A DNA stretch of 64,000 bases from Afipia sp. 1NLS2 (GCF_000178995.1 NZ_ADVZ01000001.1:1212001-1276000); one strand, 5' to 3'; shown: positions 37,076 through 46,437, numbered from the stretch's first letter. The notes: generated by a model not told the origin, from the sequence alone. Numbers and translations are program-made.

Positions 37076-37681
37076 ATGGCCACTCGTGGTTTCACAGGCC
37101 GCCAATCCGGATCAGAACAATCGGATCGGATTCCTCCGGGACAGCACCTCGTCGATAGCTTCCCGGTGCTTACGGCCGGCCCCACGCCGCGGATTGAACC
37201 TGCGGACTGGACTTTCACGCTGAAGGTCGGGCCTCGTCCGGTCAAAACGTGGAGCTGGTCGGAGTTCAATACACTCCCACGAACCAGGATGACACGAGAC
37301 ATCCACTGCGTGACTTCATGGTCGAAGCTCAACACTGCCTGGGAGGGCGTGGTCATCGACGACATTCTCGCCGACGCTGGCCTTAGCGCGCCCACTCCGT
37401 TCGCGCTCGCGCATTGCTACGATGGATACTCCACCAATGTGCCACTCGCAGATCTCGCAACCGGCAAGGCGATGGTCGCCCTCAACTACAAAGGTCAGCC
37501 GCTGCCGCGTGACCACGGAGGGCCGGCGCGCCTGCTTGTGCCGCATCTCTATTTCTGGAAATCGGCGAAGTGGGTGAACGGGCTTGAGTTCACCGAGCGC
37601 GACGAACCCGGCTTCTGGGAACTGCGCGGATACCACGTGTACGGCGACCCGTGGCTTGAGCAGCGCTATACTAATGACTGA
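37076..37681 (+). CDS. sulfite oxidase-like molybdopterin oxidoreductase
   Basis: 201-residue protein of the small sulfite-oxidase-like family with the Moco-ligating cysteine at Cys78 (IHCVTSWS) and a YFWKSAKWVNGLEF block. It has only the Moco domain. The ATG at 37076 has GGAGG 10 bases upstream. It overlaps the ferredoxin-reductase-like gene by 8 bases (37674-37681), a pairing typical of this family, in which the flavoprotein delivers or takes electrons. Confidence 0.9.
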   Translation: MATRGFTGRQSGSEQSDRIPPGQHLVDSFPVLTAGPTPRIEPADWTFTLKVGPRPVKTWSWSEFNTLPRTRMTRDIHCVTSWSKLNTAWEGVVIDDILADAGLSAPTPFALAHCYDGYSTNVPLADLATGKAMVALNYKGQPLPRDHGGPARLLVPHLYFWKSAKWVNGLEFTERDEPGFWELRGYHVYGDPWLEQRYTND

Positions 37682-38402
37682 TACATTTGCCACGACAGCA
37701 CACTGGCAGAGCTGCGCGATTGTCGAGATCGTGGTGAGAACGTCGACCATCAAGAGCTTTTTCTTCCGCCTGACGGAACCGTTCGACTACAGGGCCGGCC
37801 AGCACGTCGATGTCCGCCTGACTGCGCCCGATGGCTACACAGCCATGCGCAGCTACTCGATTGCGTCGGCCCCGAGCGAATCGGACGTGATCGAGCTCGC
37901 GATCGAGTGCCTTACGGATGGTGAGGTCTCACCATTTTTTCACGACGTCGCCCAGGTCGGAGATACGATCGAGCTTCGCGGGCCACTTGGCGGGCACTTC
38001 CTTTGGCCCGGGCCAACCGAGAAGTCTGTACTCTTGATCGGCGCGGGTTCCGGCGTTGTGCCGCTTATGGCCATGATCCGGTACAGGAAGGCAAGCGGCG
38101 AACCCGTACCCGTCGCGCTGTTACTCTCCTCCAAGACTTGGGGCGACGTGCTGTTTAGGGACGAGCTCCTCCAACTTGAAAGATCGTTGCCCGATTTCGC
38201 ACTCGCCCTTGCGTTGACGCGCGAGCCGGCCGTACGCGGCAGCGACTTCAGTAGGCGGATCGACGCGGCGATGGTCGCCGATGTCGCGGCGCGGCTATCC
38301 CGGCGGCATTTTCGTCTGCGGGTCGAATGCCTTCGTCGACATCGCGGCGGACGCGGCGCTCGCGTTAGGGCTGAAATCCAGTTTGAACGTTACGGCGCTT
38401 GA
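37674..38402 (+). CDS. ferredoxin reductase-like FAD-binding oxidoreductase, locally frameshifted
   Basis: Flavodoxin-reductase fold: FAD motif RSYSIASAPS, NAD(P) loop LIGAGSGVVPLMAMI, and the ending FERYGA. Within about 38296-38385 the typical GGIFVCGSNAFVDIAADAAL block is in another frame than the rest, so the listed frame reads nonsense there before regaining the family C-terminus. Two compensating indels are the simplest reading. It overlaps the Moco-enzyme gene and is probably its electron partner. Confidence 0.75.
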   Translation: MTDTFATTAHWQSCAIVEIVVRTSTIKSFFFRLTEPFDYRAGQHVDVRLTAPDGYTAMRSYSIASAPSESDVIELAIECLTDGEVSPFFHDVAQVGDTIELRGPLGGHFLWPGPTEKSVLLIGAGSGVVPLMAMIRYRKASGEPVPVALLLSSKTWGDVLFRDELLQLERSLPDFALALALTREPAVRGSDFSRRIDAAMVADVAARLSRRHFRLRVECLRRHRGGRGARVRAEIQFERYGA

Positions 38403-38530
38403 GAGACCATCCCTCTCGTTTTGTGAGAGGATAGTTTTCTCAAACGCCGGATTACGCACTCGGGGCAACAGCAGCTACGGTCGCACCTGATGCAGGGAGG
38501 CGGCGCAGTCAAGGAAACAGGAGCTACGCA

Positions 38531-38689
38531 GATGCTGCAGGACTCGGAACATCGGTCGAGAAGTTCGGCGGCCTAAACGAGGTCTACGCTCCGTACTTCC
38601 CGAAGAACACACGCGCCAGGATCTTCGTCAACGTGCCGGACTGGCCGGGACACTTCGACATCGAGACCGACTGCCTCGCAGCACTCTAG
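38531..38689 (+). pseudogene. RidA/YjgF family C-terminal remnant
   Basis: The open frame from 38531 gives AAGLGTSVEKF, LNEVYAPYFPKNTRARIFV and ends FDIETDCLAAL before TAG at 38687. This is the C-terminal half of an enamine/imine deaminase of the RidA family. The N-terminal half is missing, and no start codon or ribosome site precedes it. Confidence 0.65.
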
Positions 38690-38699
38690 ACCGTCGTGA

Positions 38700-39327
38700 G
38701 GCGCTCAGCGACGCATACAGCACCACCGTCATCGCATTCGCGACGACGAAGCGCCCGTCGCGGAAGAGACGCGGCGGCACGAGCGCATGTCGCGCTTGCC
38801 CTTCGCGCAACACCAAGAGAGCGCCAAGCGGTAGCGCAAGCAGAACGAACGCCGTCCCTCGCAACACCGCGCTAGTTCCCGCCGCGATCAGTCCGTAGCT
38901 CATCGAGCCGAGGCAAAGCACGCCCACGAGTGGGCTCAACAGGTCGAGCCTGCCGCTGCATTCCGGCCGAGCCGGCCGGACCTTGATGCCCATCGCGAGA
39001 GCGGCCAGCGCAATTAGTGCGTTCAGGAAAAAGACGCTCCGCCATCCGACGACATCGACCAGCCATCCACCAAGCGGTGGGCCAAGCGCCGTTGCGATCG
39101 CGCCGGCCGCTGCCCAGGTCCCAACTGCCCGCCCGCGGTCCTCGCCTGAGAAGGCGGTCCCTATCGATGCAAGGCTCGCCGGTATGAGACACGTCCCAGC
39201 GGCGCTTTGCACGCCCGGAAGACCACGAGCGCCGTCGCAGTCGGCGCAAGCCCGCAGGCGATCGACGCGGCGGCGAATCCCGAGAGGCCGAGAATGAACG
39301 TCCGCCGCTGGCCGAACCGCTGATGGG
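38700..39327 (-). pseudogene. DHA2-type MFS transporter, N-terminal fragment
   Basis: From the right: RFGQRRTFILGLSGFAAASIACGLA (5'-truncated), a frameshift near 39210 after VVFR, then SAAGTCLIPASLASIGTAF, the GRAVGTWAAAGAIATALGPPLGGW motif C of drug/H+ antiporters, and the fragment stops at NAMTVVLYASLSA near 38708. The rest of such a transporter is found at 44860-45417 on the opposite strand. Confidence 0.82.
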
Positions 39328-39443
39328 GTCTTGCAGGGTGCTTTCTGGAAGCCTACCAACCCGAACCTCCTCGCGCCGACGTTCTTTATCCCGCGCAGTC
39401 TGCGATTACGAGGTCTTGATGCTGGATGGCCGGCCCCGTCAGG

Positions 39444-40175
39444 CTAGCAGGTGGAAACAGTCCGGCGCAGTGAGGCCAAGATTTGCCCCGGTTCCTCCCG
39501 TATCGTGAAGTCGGGTTCGACAAACACGCTGCGGATCCGGCCTTCCGTGTCGATCACGTAAGTTGCGGGAATGGGCAGCATCCAGTCCGGTGACCCGTGC
39601 CGCGCCCCGAGGTCGAAACCTAGAGCAGAATAGTGCGCTTTGGTCTCGTCGGGCACCCGGAATAAAATGCCATACGACACCGCAACGCCGTAGTCGACGT
39701 CGGAGAGTACCGTCAGGTCCAGCCCCAAGCGTTGCTTGAGGTGCCGCGGGAATTGCCTCGTCTCCGGTGTCAGGACCGCGAGCGTTGCGCCGAGACTCTC
39801 GAATTCATCCTTTGCGGCCTGAAGTGCACATAGCTCTGCGGTGCAGAACGGACACCAGCCGCCTCGGATGAAACTCAGGACGAGGGGACCGTCGCGGCGT
39901 AGTTGCTCGGAGGAGTGGAGACGGCCGTTCGCGTCCGGCAAGACGAAGTCGGGCGCGGTGTCTCCGACCTTCAACGCGTGCGATGCCACGTCTGTATCGC
40001 GAAGCCACCCTACGAGGTGATTGTATGACTCCCAGTCTGCGGCGCTGAACGTCGCCAACAGCTCCGAGCGAATCTGGGCAAGTGTCTTGTCGGTCTGGTT
40101 TGGCATCGATGGGGCGTCAGACTGCGGATCGATTGGCTTGAAGTGGTTGGTCGGCGGCGTGCGTGTCGCGGTCAT
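39444..40175 (-). CDS. peroxiredoxin-like (AhpC/TSA) protein 2
   Basis: 243-residue thioredoxin-fold protein with the motif GGWCPFC (Cys108, Cys111) after LVLSFIRG, and a C-terminal ATYVIDTEGRIRSVFVEPDF typical of the group. The start at 40175 overlaps the stop of the upstream LysR gene by 4 bases (ATGA), so the two are translated together; a start at 40106 (PNQTDKTLAQ) is a plausible alternative. Confidence 0.88.
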   Translation of the reverse strand: MTATRTPPTNHFKPIDPQSDAPSMPNQTDKTLAQIRSELLATFSAADWESYNHLVGWLRDTDVASHALKVGDTAPDFVLPDANGRLHSSEQLRRDGPLVLSFIRGGWCPFCTAELCALQAAKDEFESLGATLAVLTPETRQFPRHLKQRLGLDLTVLSDVDYGVAVSYGILFRVPDETKAHYSALGFDLGARHGSPDWMLPIPATYVIDTEGRIRSVFVEPDFTIREEPGQILASLRRTVSTC

Positions 40176-41107
40176 GCCAGCACGCCTGCCGCTTCCGGAA
40201 GCGTTGCGTGGGGCATGCCGCGATGGGAGACGTCGATCGACCAGTCGCGAAGCCGTGCGACCTTGACGAAAGCATCCAGCGCCGGCGAGTAGCGTCGCCC
40301 CTGCACAGTCAGGAGGTGGACCTCCCGCCAAACCGGGTCGCCTTCAAGCGGAATGGTCTTGAGCGCCGAAAGGCACGGCATGTGCTCGGGCGCGAGCATC
40401 ACGCCGAAGCCAGCCGCGGCCATGTGCTGCAAGTGCAGTTCGTGAGCGCTGCAGTGGCCGTGGTTGGCCGGTTCCTCGGGGAAATACGATCGTTGAATCT
40501 TAAGGGCGACATCGCATCCGGCACGTTCGAGCAAGATGGTTTCGCGGAGGTCGTCGATGCGGATCGAGGGACGGCTTGCGAGTTGGTGTGTCGGCGAGAG
40601 AAACGCGACGTAACGTTCCTCGAACAGCGACCAGTCGTCAATGCGGGGGGGGATGTCCTGCACGTCCCCGACCATTGCGGCGTTTATCTTTCCCTCAAGC
40701 AAGAGGTCGACGAGTTCCTCCGCTGTACCCTCGCGTAGCTCGACGCGAAGTCCAGGGACGAACTTTGCAATCTCGGCGATCGGGTCGAGGACGAGTGAGG
40801 CCGAGATGGAGGGGGCGAGGCCGATTTTCAGTGGCGCGACCTCCTTTCGTTGGAACTCCTGGGCTCTGCGACGCACCGCCTCGGCCGAGGTCAAAGTACG
40901 TTCCAACATCGGAAGGACTTCCTTCCCGAGGTCGGTAAGCTGCGTCAGCTGGCGCTCGCGGTAGATCAACTGGCCGCCGAGTTCCTGCTCGAGCTTCTGT
41001 ACCCCTTTGGTCAGGGCAGGCTGCGTGACGTTGCACTGTTCGGCCGCGCGCGTGAAGTTGAGCGTGGATGCGACGGCGAGGAAGTAGCGAGCCTGATGAA
41101 GCTCCAT
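40172..41107 (-). CDS. LysR-family transcriptional regulator
   Basis: 311-residue LysR protein: winged HTH in residues 1-60 (NFTRAAEQCNVTQPALTKGVQKLE) and a substrate-binding domain. I chose the ATG at 41107 (ELHQARYFLAV), with GGAGAAC 6-12 bases upstream. Cysteines are present in the effector domain (AGCDVAL, GHCSAHE), possibly relevant to peroxide sensing in the OxyR manner, but no firm OxyR motif is visible. It is coupled to peroxiredoxin-like protein 2. Confidence 0.9.
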   Translation of the reverse strand: MELHQARYFLAVASTLNFTRAAEQCNVTQPALTKGVQKLEQELGGQLIYRERQLTQLTDLGKEVLPMLERTLTSAEAVRRRAQEFQRKEVAPLKIGLAPSISASLVLDPIAEIAKFVPGLRVELREGTAEELVDLLLEGKINAAMVGDVQDIPPRIDDWSLFEERYVAFLSPTHQLASRPSIRIDDLRETILLERAGCDVALKIQRSYFPEEPANHGHCSAHELHLQHMAAAGFGVMLAPEHMPCLSALKTIPLEGDPVWREVHLLTVQGRRYSPALDAFVKVARLRDWSIDVSHRGMPHATLPEAAGVLA

Positions 41108-41279
41108 GTGTTGTTCTCCGTCAAGTTGCGGCTGTCTATACTGACGAGCCTTTGTGCTCGACGGCGTGACGGGACACGCCATAACCATGGCGCATGGATG
41201 CCACTTGCGTGCACACGTTGGAATGGCCCGGTCTATTGGTTTGGACGCCTGGACACGCTTTCTGGAGCCTGAGAGCGCG

Positions 41280-41933
41280 CTAGTGCTTGGCGAGGTGGGC
41301 GAGGACCGGAAGCAGTTCGGACGGGTCGCCGCGCCGCGTGTAGTCGACGCTGATGTCGGCGTACTCGATCATCCCGTCGGGCGCCACGATGTACCGGGCC
41401 GGCATGGTCAACGTCCAGCTCGGATCACCATTGAAACTCGCGAGATCCATGCCGCATACCTCTTCGACGGCGCGCAGTTCGTCGGAGGCTTTCCAACGCA
41501 GGCCAAAAGTGTGCGCGACCTTGCCTCCGGCGTCCACCAAGCTGGCGAATGAAAGCTCATTGCGCCTCTGCGTCTCAAGGCTGTTGTCAGCCGTCTGCTG
41601 CGAGACGACGACCAGCGAAGCGCCGAAGCTACGTATATCGTGAGAGGCCAATTCGATCGCGCGAAGGTCGACGGTGCAGTAGGGGCACCATCTCCCCCTG
41701 TAGAACACGACGACTATGGGGCCGCGACGCAGCGCCTCACGCGACGAGAACGCCCGGCCGCGCCCGTCATGTAGCCGGAACGGAGGGGCTTGCTCCCCGG
41801 CCTGCGCGGCGCGCTCTCCCAACCCGGATGTGACAAGCGCTTCCACCGCCCGTTGGCGAACCAGCGTCACGTTCGGCGGGGTCTTGGCCAAATCCTCGGC
41901 TTTGACAGCGTCCAATTTGTCTTGGAGTGACAT
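41280..41933 (-). CDS. peroxiredoxin-like (AhpC/TSA) protein 3
   Basis: 217-residue Prx-like protein with RWCPYC (Cys83, Cys86) and VVVSQQTADNS, closest in build to peroxiredoxin-like protein 1 (SQQT motif, then ...PARYIV). The start is the ATG at 41933 (SLQDKLDAV); upstream codons to 41972 are unsupported. It lies between two LysR genes, one of which may control it. Confidence 0.9.
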   Translation of the reverse strand: MSLQDKLDAVKAEDLAKTPPNVTLVRQRAVEALVTSGLGERAAQAGEQAPPFRLHDGRGRAFSSREALRRGPIVVVFYRGRWCPYCTVDLRAIELASHDIRSFGASLVVVSQQTADNSLETQRRNELSFASLVDAGGKVAHTFGLRWKASDELRAVEEVCGMDLASFNGDPSWTLTMPARYIVAPDGMIEYADISVDYTRRGDPSELLPVLAHLAKH

Positions 41934-42061
41934 TTTCCGCCCGTCGCGCGCGGCCCGATTTGCCGCTAGCATAATCGCTTATGTAGTGTGGCTCCGGTAG
42001 TCTTGCCGCGAAAGTTTGAGTTATTCTTGTCCTGCATGAGTGGTTGCCTCGGGTGAGATAG

Positions 42062-43009
42062 CTACTTCTTCGGTTTTGGGCCGGATTTTGGCGCAGAGAC
42101 CTTGGCTAGGTCAGCCGCCAGCGACTTTCGCAGCCGGGACGCGGCGAACTCCATAAAACGTCGGAGCTTGAGAGGCAGGATCGCCTGTCCCGTGTGCACC
42201 AGGTGCACCGGGATCGGATCGGGCTCGTAGTCCTCCAGGATCAGCTTGAGCTTCCCCGCAGCTACCGCCCGGGCGACCTGGTAGGAGAGCACGTTCGTGA
42301 CGCCGACGCTGGCGATCGCCGCGTCGATGGCGGCCTCGGCGGTATTGATCTTCAGCCGGCAGTAGGGACGCACGCTCTTCGGCGCCTTGCCACGCGGATT
42401 GAAGATCCACGTCATCCCAGACGCCAGAGCTGTGTAAGTCACGCACATGTGGTCGGCCAGGTCACCGGGCGTCTTTGGGACGCCATGAGCGGCGAAATAC
42501 TCAGGGCTGCCGCACACTACGGGCCGGATCTCGCCCACCTTCGTCGCGATGAGCGTGCTATCCGGTAACATGCCGATGCGGACGGCCAGGTCGATGTGCT
42601 CGTCGACAATGTTTACGGTGTGATCGGAGAGCATCAGCTGAACACTGATCTGTGCGAAGCTCGCGAGGAACTCGTTCACGACCGGTATGACATGGAGCCG
42701 TCCGAAGACAATCGGCGCCGTCATCGTAAGGATGCCGCGCGGGACAGTGTACTCCCCGGAGGCCTGAGATTCCGCCTCGTCAACTTGTTCCAGGATGCGT
42801 TTGCAGGCGGCAATGTAGGCGAGACCCGCTTGGGTCAGTGACAGTTTCCGAGTCGATCGGACCAGTAGCCGGGTGTTGAGGTGTGCCTCCAGTTCAGCGA
42901 CCTTCCGACTGACGGTTGGTAGGGGAACGCCAAGCTGCCGCCCGGCCGCGGAAAAGCTGCCGGCCTCGGCCGACGCTACCAAAATCGACATTGCTTCAAG
43001 CCGGTCCAT
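42062..43009 (-). CDS. LysR-family transcriptional regulator
   Basis: 315-residue LysR protein with the DNA-binding region (SFSAAGRQLGVPLPTVSRKVAELE) and a Lys-rich tail (APKSGPKPKK). Divergent from the AhpD-like gene across 115 bases, the normal arrangement of a LysR regulator and its target. Confidence 0.92.
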   Translation of the reverse strand: MDRLEAMSILVASAEAGSFSAAGRQLGVPLPTVSRKVAELEAHLNTRLLVRSTRKLSLTQAGLAYIAACKRILEQVDEAESQASGEYTVPRGILTMTAPIVFGRLHVIPVVNEFLASFAQISVQLMLSDHTVNIVDEHIDLAVRIGMLPDSTLIATKVGEIRPVVCGSPEYFAAHGVPKTPGDLADHMCVTYTALASGMTWIFNPRGKAPKSVRPYCRLKINTAEAAIDAAIASVGVTNVLSYQVARAVAAGKLKLILEDYEPDPIPVHLVHTGQAILPLKLRRFMEFAASRLRKSLAADLAKVSAPKSGPKPKK

Positions 43010-43124
43010 CTTCTCTCACATTCCGAGAGGTCGTTTCTCACGGTTATCGGATTATGCCGCCGAACGATAGGGGCTATCAGTGTGGTTCAAAGACCAAGCT
43101 GGCCGGCGTGCAATGGAGAGGAAC

Positions 43125-43670
43125 ATGTCCCGCATCGATATCCCGGGGCGCGACGACGCGCCCGCGGAATCCCAAGCAATTCTCGACAACATCAACAAGA
43201 TGCTCGGCTTCGTGCCGAATCATTATCGCTTGATGTCAATCAGTCCGAACGCCCTCGGCGGTTGGGCTGGCCTGATGGGGCCGGTGTCGAAGACCCTCGA
43301 CCTGAAGACCAGGGAGGGGATTGCGCTCGCAGTCTCGGAGGCTAATGGTTGCGACTACTGCCTTGCCGCGCACAGCTACGTCTCGACGAACATGGCAAAG
43401 ATCCCTCCGGAGGAAATCGACCTGAACCGGCAGGGCCTCTCCAGCAACCCCAAGCGCCAGGCTGCGGTCGCCTTCGCGAAGGCGCTTATCGAGACGCGCG
43501 GCAAAGTCACCGACGCCCAGTTCGCAGCGGTCAAAGACGGCGGGTGGACCGACGCCAACATCGTCGAGATGATCGCGCTGACTGCTCAGTTCCTGTTGAC
43601 CAATTTCATGAACAACGCGATCCAGACCCCGATCGATTTTCCTGCGGTCAGTCCCGCCAAGGAAGCCTAA
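43125..43670 (+). CDS. carboxymuconolactone decarboxylase/AhpD-family protein
   Basis: 181-residue all-helical protein of the AhpD-like peroxidase group: GCDYCLAAH gives Cys76, Cys79 and His83. Such proteins act as alkylhydroperoxidases or disulfide reductases. GGAGAGG lies just ahead of the ATG at 43125. Probably controlled by the divergent LysR. Confidence 0.9.
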   Translation: MSRIDIPGRDDAPAESQAILDNINKMLGFVPNHYRLMSISPNALGGWAGLMGPVSKTLDLKTREGIALAVSEANGCDYCLAAHSYVSTNMAKIPPEEIDLNRQGLSSNPKRQAAVAFAKALIETRGKVTDAQFAAVKDGGWTDANIVEMIALTAQFLLTNFMNNAIQTPIDFPAVSPAKEA

Positions 43671-43709
43671 CGGAAGTGCCCTCCTTGGAGGGGAGAGCTG
43701 GAGAATTCA

Positions 43710-44072
43710 ATGTCTCGACGGTCAATGCGGCCTGGTGTGAAACGCGTCTACGAGCAGCCCGAGGCCTCCGACGGCATGAGAGTACTCGTCGACCGCATCT
43801 GGCCGCGCGGGCTTACGAAGGAGCATGCCAGCGTCGACGTGTGGCTAAAGGACATCGCCCCGAGCGCCGGCCTCAGGACCTGGTTTGGCCATGACCCGAA
43901 ACGCTGGCGCGAATTTCACAATCGATACTTTGAAGAACTCCGCGCCAATCAAGTCGCGGTTGAAGAGCTGACGGATCTTATATCAGCTGGCAAAGTCACG
44001 TTGCTCTTCGGTGCACACGACACGGAACGTAACAACGCAGTGGCGCTCGCAGACTATCTCGCGGCATACTAG
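43710..44072 (+). CDS. DUF488 (YeaO-type) family protein
   Basis: 120-residue protein: RVLVDRIWPRGLTKEHASVDVWLKDIAPS and LRTWFGHDPKRWREF are the hallmark of the YeaO/DUF488 family, small soluble proteins of unknown function. It starts 39 bases after the AhpD-like gene on the same strand. Confidence 0.88.
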   Translation: MSRRSMRPGVKRVYEQPEASDGMRVLVDRIWPRGLTKEHASVDVWLKDIAPSAGLRTWFGHDPKRWREFHNRYFEELRANQVAVEELTDLISAGKVTLLFGAHDTERNNAVALADYLAAY

Positions 44073-44566
44073 TCGGGGTCGATGTTCGGGATTGAAGCTC
44101 GCTCAAGTCGTCTTCATATCTTGCCGCTCGCCCACCGCTGATTTTGTCGTTCGTACGGATGTCAGCGCTGAGGCCCAGCATTCGTCCGACGGGACACATG
44201 TCCGCGGCCTGCATCAGTTGGGCCCGCTCCTCATCGCGCAGCTTTCCTTCGAGCCTGATGGAGCGCTCGAACGAGTCCCGGCCGCCGTCCGCTCCGTGGT
44301 GATAGGACACAGCGACCTCGACATGAGAAAGCGGGAACTTACGCCTTCGCGCCTGAAACCGTATCGTCATTGCCGTGCACGCAGCGAGCGAAGCGCTCAG
44401 CAACTCGTAGGGATTCGCCCCCGCCGCCGTGCCCCCCCTTGCCGTCAGGGCCGCCGATCGAGAACACCGATCCGCCGGCACGGCCGTTGAGCCTGCCAGC
44501 GCCGTCAAGATCGTCGGCCACCTCAGCATGTGGGCGGGGAGCGCCATCATTGTTCGAATTTATCAT
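43996..44566 (-). pseudogene. OsmC family protein, frameshifted in a G tract
   Basis: Begins at 44566 in one frame (HAEVADDLDGAGRLNG ... FSIGGPDGKGG) and continues in another (TAAGANPYELLSASLAACTAMTIRFQ to ADIRTND). The switch is at a run of seven C on the + strand (44432-44438, seven G in the gene); removing one base restores a normal OsmC. The two redox Cys (AACTAMT, ADMCPVG) are intact. The frame runs past the usual end and overlaps the DUF488 gene. Could be slippage-based phase switching or an error. Confidence 0.8.
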
Positions 44567-44808
44567 CGTGCTTTCCTTTCAGACTTTGACAGAGCTCTTG
44601 GCTGGCTCGTCAGAGCAGGTCGCGGCAGTCGATCAGTTTACACGGCACTTTGCGGGAGCCTCCGTGACGCCGCTCGTCATTTCGCCGGGGCTCCTTGATC
44701 GTATGTCGTCGCTACCGTCTCGCGAGGGTGACCCTGGCCCCTCCACGGCTCGCGTCTGGGTGAACGCTCGGTCGAACTCACAAATGGTCGGGCCTTGCTG
44801 ACGGAGCC
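44567..44808. other. unassigned stretch
   Basis: No recognised gene. One frame reads FQTLTELLAGSSEQVAAVDQF and TPLVISPGLLDRM, protein-like but not identified, and it closes at 44799-44801. It may be decayed coding DNA near the inferred inversion breakpoint. Confidence 0.35.
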
Positions 44809-45417
44809 GTGTCAGGCGTGGAGGGTCTCGCCGCCCTTGGCGTCTGCGTGGTACTGATGGGCGCGCTCTTTCGCCTGCCTTTCGTGCTGATTTACACGCA
44901 CAACTATTCTGCCGCTGCGGCAGGAGCAGCATTCCTGCCATTTTCCGTAATCATGGCCGCTGGCTCGCGTGCGGCTGGAGGTCTTGCGCAACGCCTCGGG
45001 AACCGCACGATGCCTGCGGCAGGAGGCGTGATCACTGCCTCCGGCTACGTCGTATTCGCATTGTCCGCCGCGCGACCGGAGTACTGGCTCGGGTTCCTAC
45101 CTGGCCTTGTCTTGACAGGGATAGGTAAGACGGCGCGTGTGGCGCCGCTTACAACCGCAGTCTTGGACGCCGCGCCGAGCGATCTGGGCGGATCGGCGTC
45201 CGGCATGAACAACGTAGCCGCGCGTCTTGGCGGCCTCCTTGCGGTCGCAGCCCTCGGATTAGCCTTCGGCGGGACCTCCGCCTCGAATGTCGCGTCGGTC
45301 GCAGTTGTCCAGACGTACGGGCGCGTGATGTGGACCGCAGCAGCTCTTGCCGTGGCCACCGCGTTGATGGCAATCGCGTGCCTTGGAAGTGATCCTCCCA
45401 AACGTCAGGCAAGCTGA
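44809..45417 (+). pseudogene. DHA2-type MFS transporter, C-terminal fragment
   Basis: From about 44860 the protein reads ALFRLPFVLIYTHNYSAAAA ... FLPFSVIMAAGSRAAGGL ... SGMNNVAARLGGLLAVAAL, the second half of a 14-helix DHA2 drug transporter. The N-terminal portion before ALFRLPF (44809-44859) does not match the family. The first half of a DHA2 transporter lies at 38700-39327 on the other strand and stops exactly where this begins (LYASLSA / ALFRLPF). Confidence 0.8.
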
Positions 45418-46437
45418 GCCTGCCCGTCCCAGCGGACGACGGCGCAGAGGTCGCCCATCATGACCGATGCCCGACGAGTTGAGCCGATCCTTAAACGCGG
45501 ACGAACTAACCTTGCCGATCTATCATGTGCACCTGTTCGACGAAGAAGACTTCTTCGTTGTTCTGCGTATCCCCTTCCCTTTTCGACGATATGGTCAAGG
45601 ACGGTCGGATGCCTTCACCGCGTGTGATTAATACGGACACTGTCTGGGATCGAATTGAAGTCGATGAAGCTTTCGAGGCATTGCCGCAACTTTTGCGCTC
45701 GGCTCCGGTGGGAAAGTCACCACGATGTCCGATGCCGGATTGAGGCGTGCCATCGCCGAGGCAGCGAGTACTTTCTGAGCAGTACATCGGGACCATTCCT
45801 CCTAAGAAGGTAGGTTCGAGACCGCAAATCATCCCCCATTCTGTCGCCGTCGAGCAAAGCGGAGAAGCGGCCGATTAATCTCCAGGTGACGTTCGAACAA
45901 ACGATCGAGGTGCAACTCCCGACAATCGACGCGAAAGACGAACTCGATGATATCGACTTCTCGGATCTGACGCGTGCCGAACTCGCCAAGATGCCAGCTC
46001 TTGAAAGCGGGTGGAGTAATTCGCCAGCGTCCCAGGTCGTCAGTTTTCTGCGCGAGACGCGGGAAGCACTTGAAGATCATGTTTCCCAAGCTGGTTGGCA
46101 TCAGACTCTTGGCGGTCTGGCCGAAAGTGACCAACACCGATCCGACATTTCCGCCGAGCGTTGCTGATGGATGAAAAAACAGCTATCTGAACCGGAGGAA
46201 ACGTCTCGGGACGGCAATAAGGAGGGCGCCAAGCGGCCCCTCACCGCCGCGTGCTAGAAAGTCCGCTTTGTGGCGCAGAGCTGCCGTCCGCAATTTGAAG
46301 AATGGATGTCGTCTTCGGGTCGATATCTGTCATTCGCACAGAGGTAACTGATGAGCTTACTCTGAGAAGCCGGTCAGTCGGCGCACTGGAAAGGCCCAGC
46401 TGATAATTGCCGAAGTGTTAGAGCAATGAATTGCCGA
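45418..46437. other. gene-poor remnant region
   Basis: About 1 kb between the transporter fragment and the ABC cassette. Apart from the excisionase-like piece (45525-45743), an open frame at 45886-46167 (MTFEQTIEVQLPTIDAKDEL..., 93 codons) is protein-like but unrecognised. No hairpin followed by T is seen. It looks like a decayed end of a mobile element. Confidence 0.4.
45525..45743 (+). pseudogene. helix-turn-helix (AlpA/excisionase-like) fragment
   Basis: 72 codons with VSPSLFDDMVKDGRMPSPRVINT and TVWDRIEVDEAFEALP, the core of the short HTH proteins that sit beside integrases in phages and genomic islands. The usual upstream part (reading EAAAYLG in relatives) is replaced by an unrelated STKKTSSLF, so the gene is truncated or frameshifted. 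No integrase is found next to it. Confidence 0.5.
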
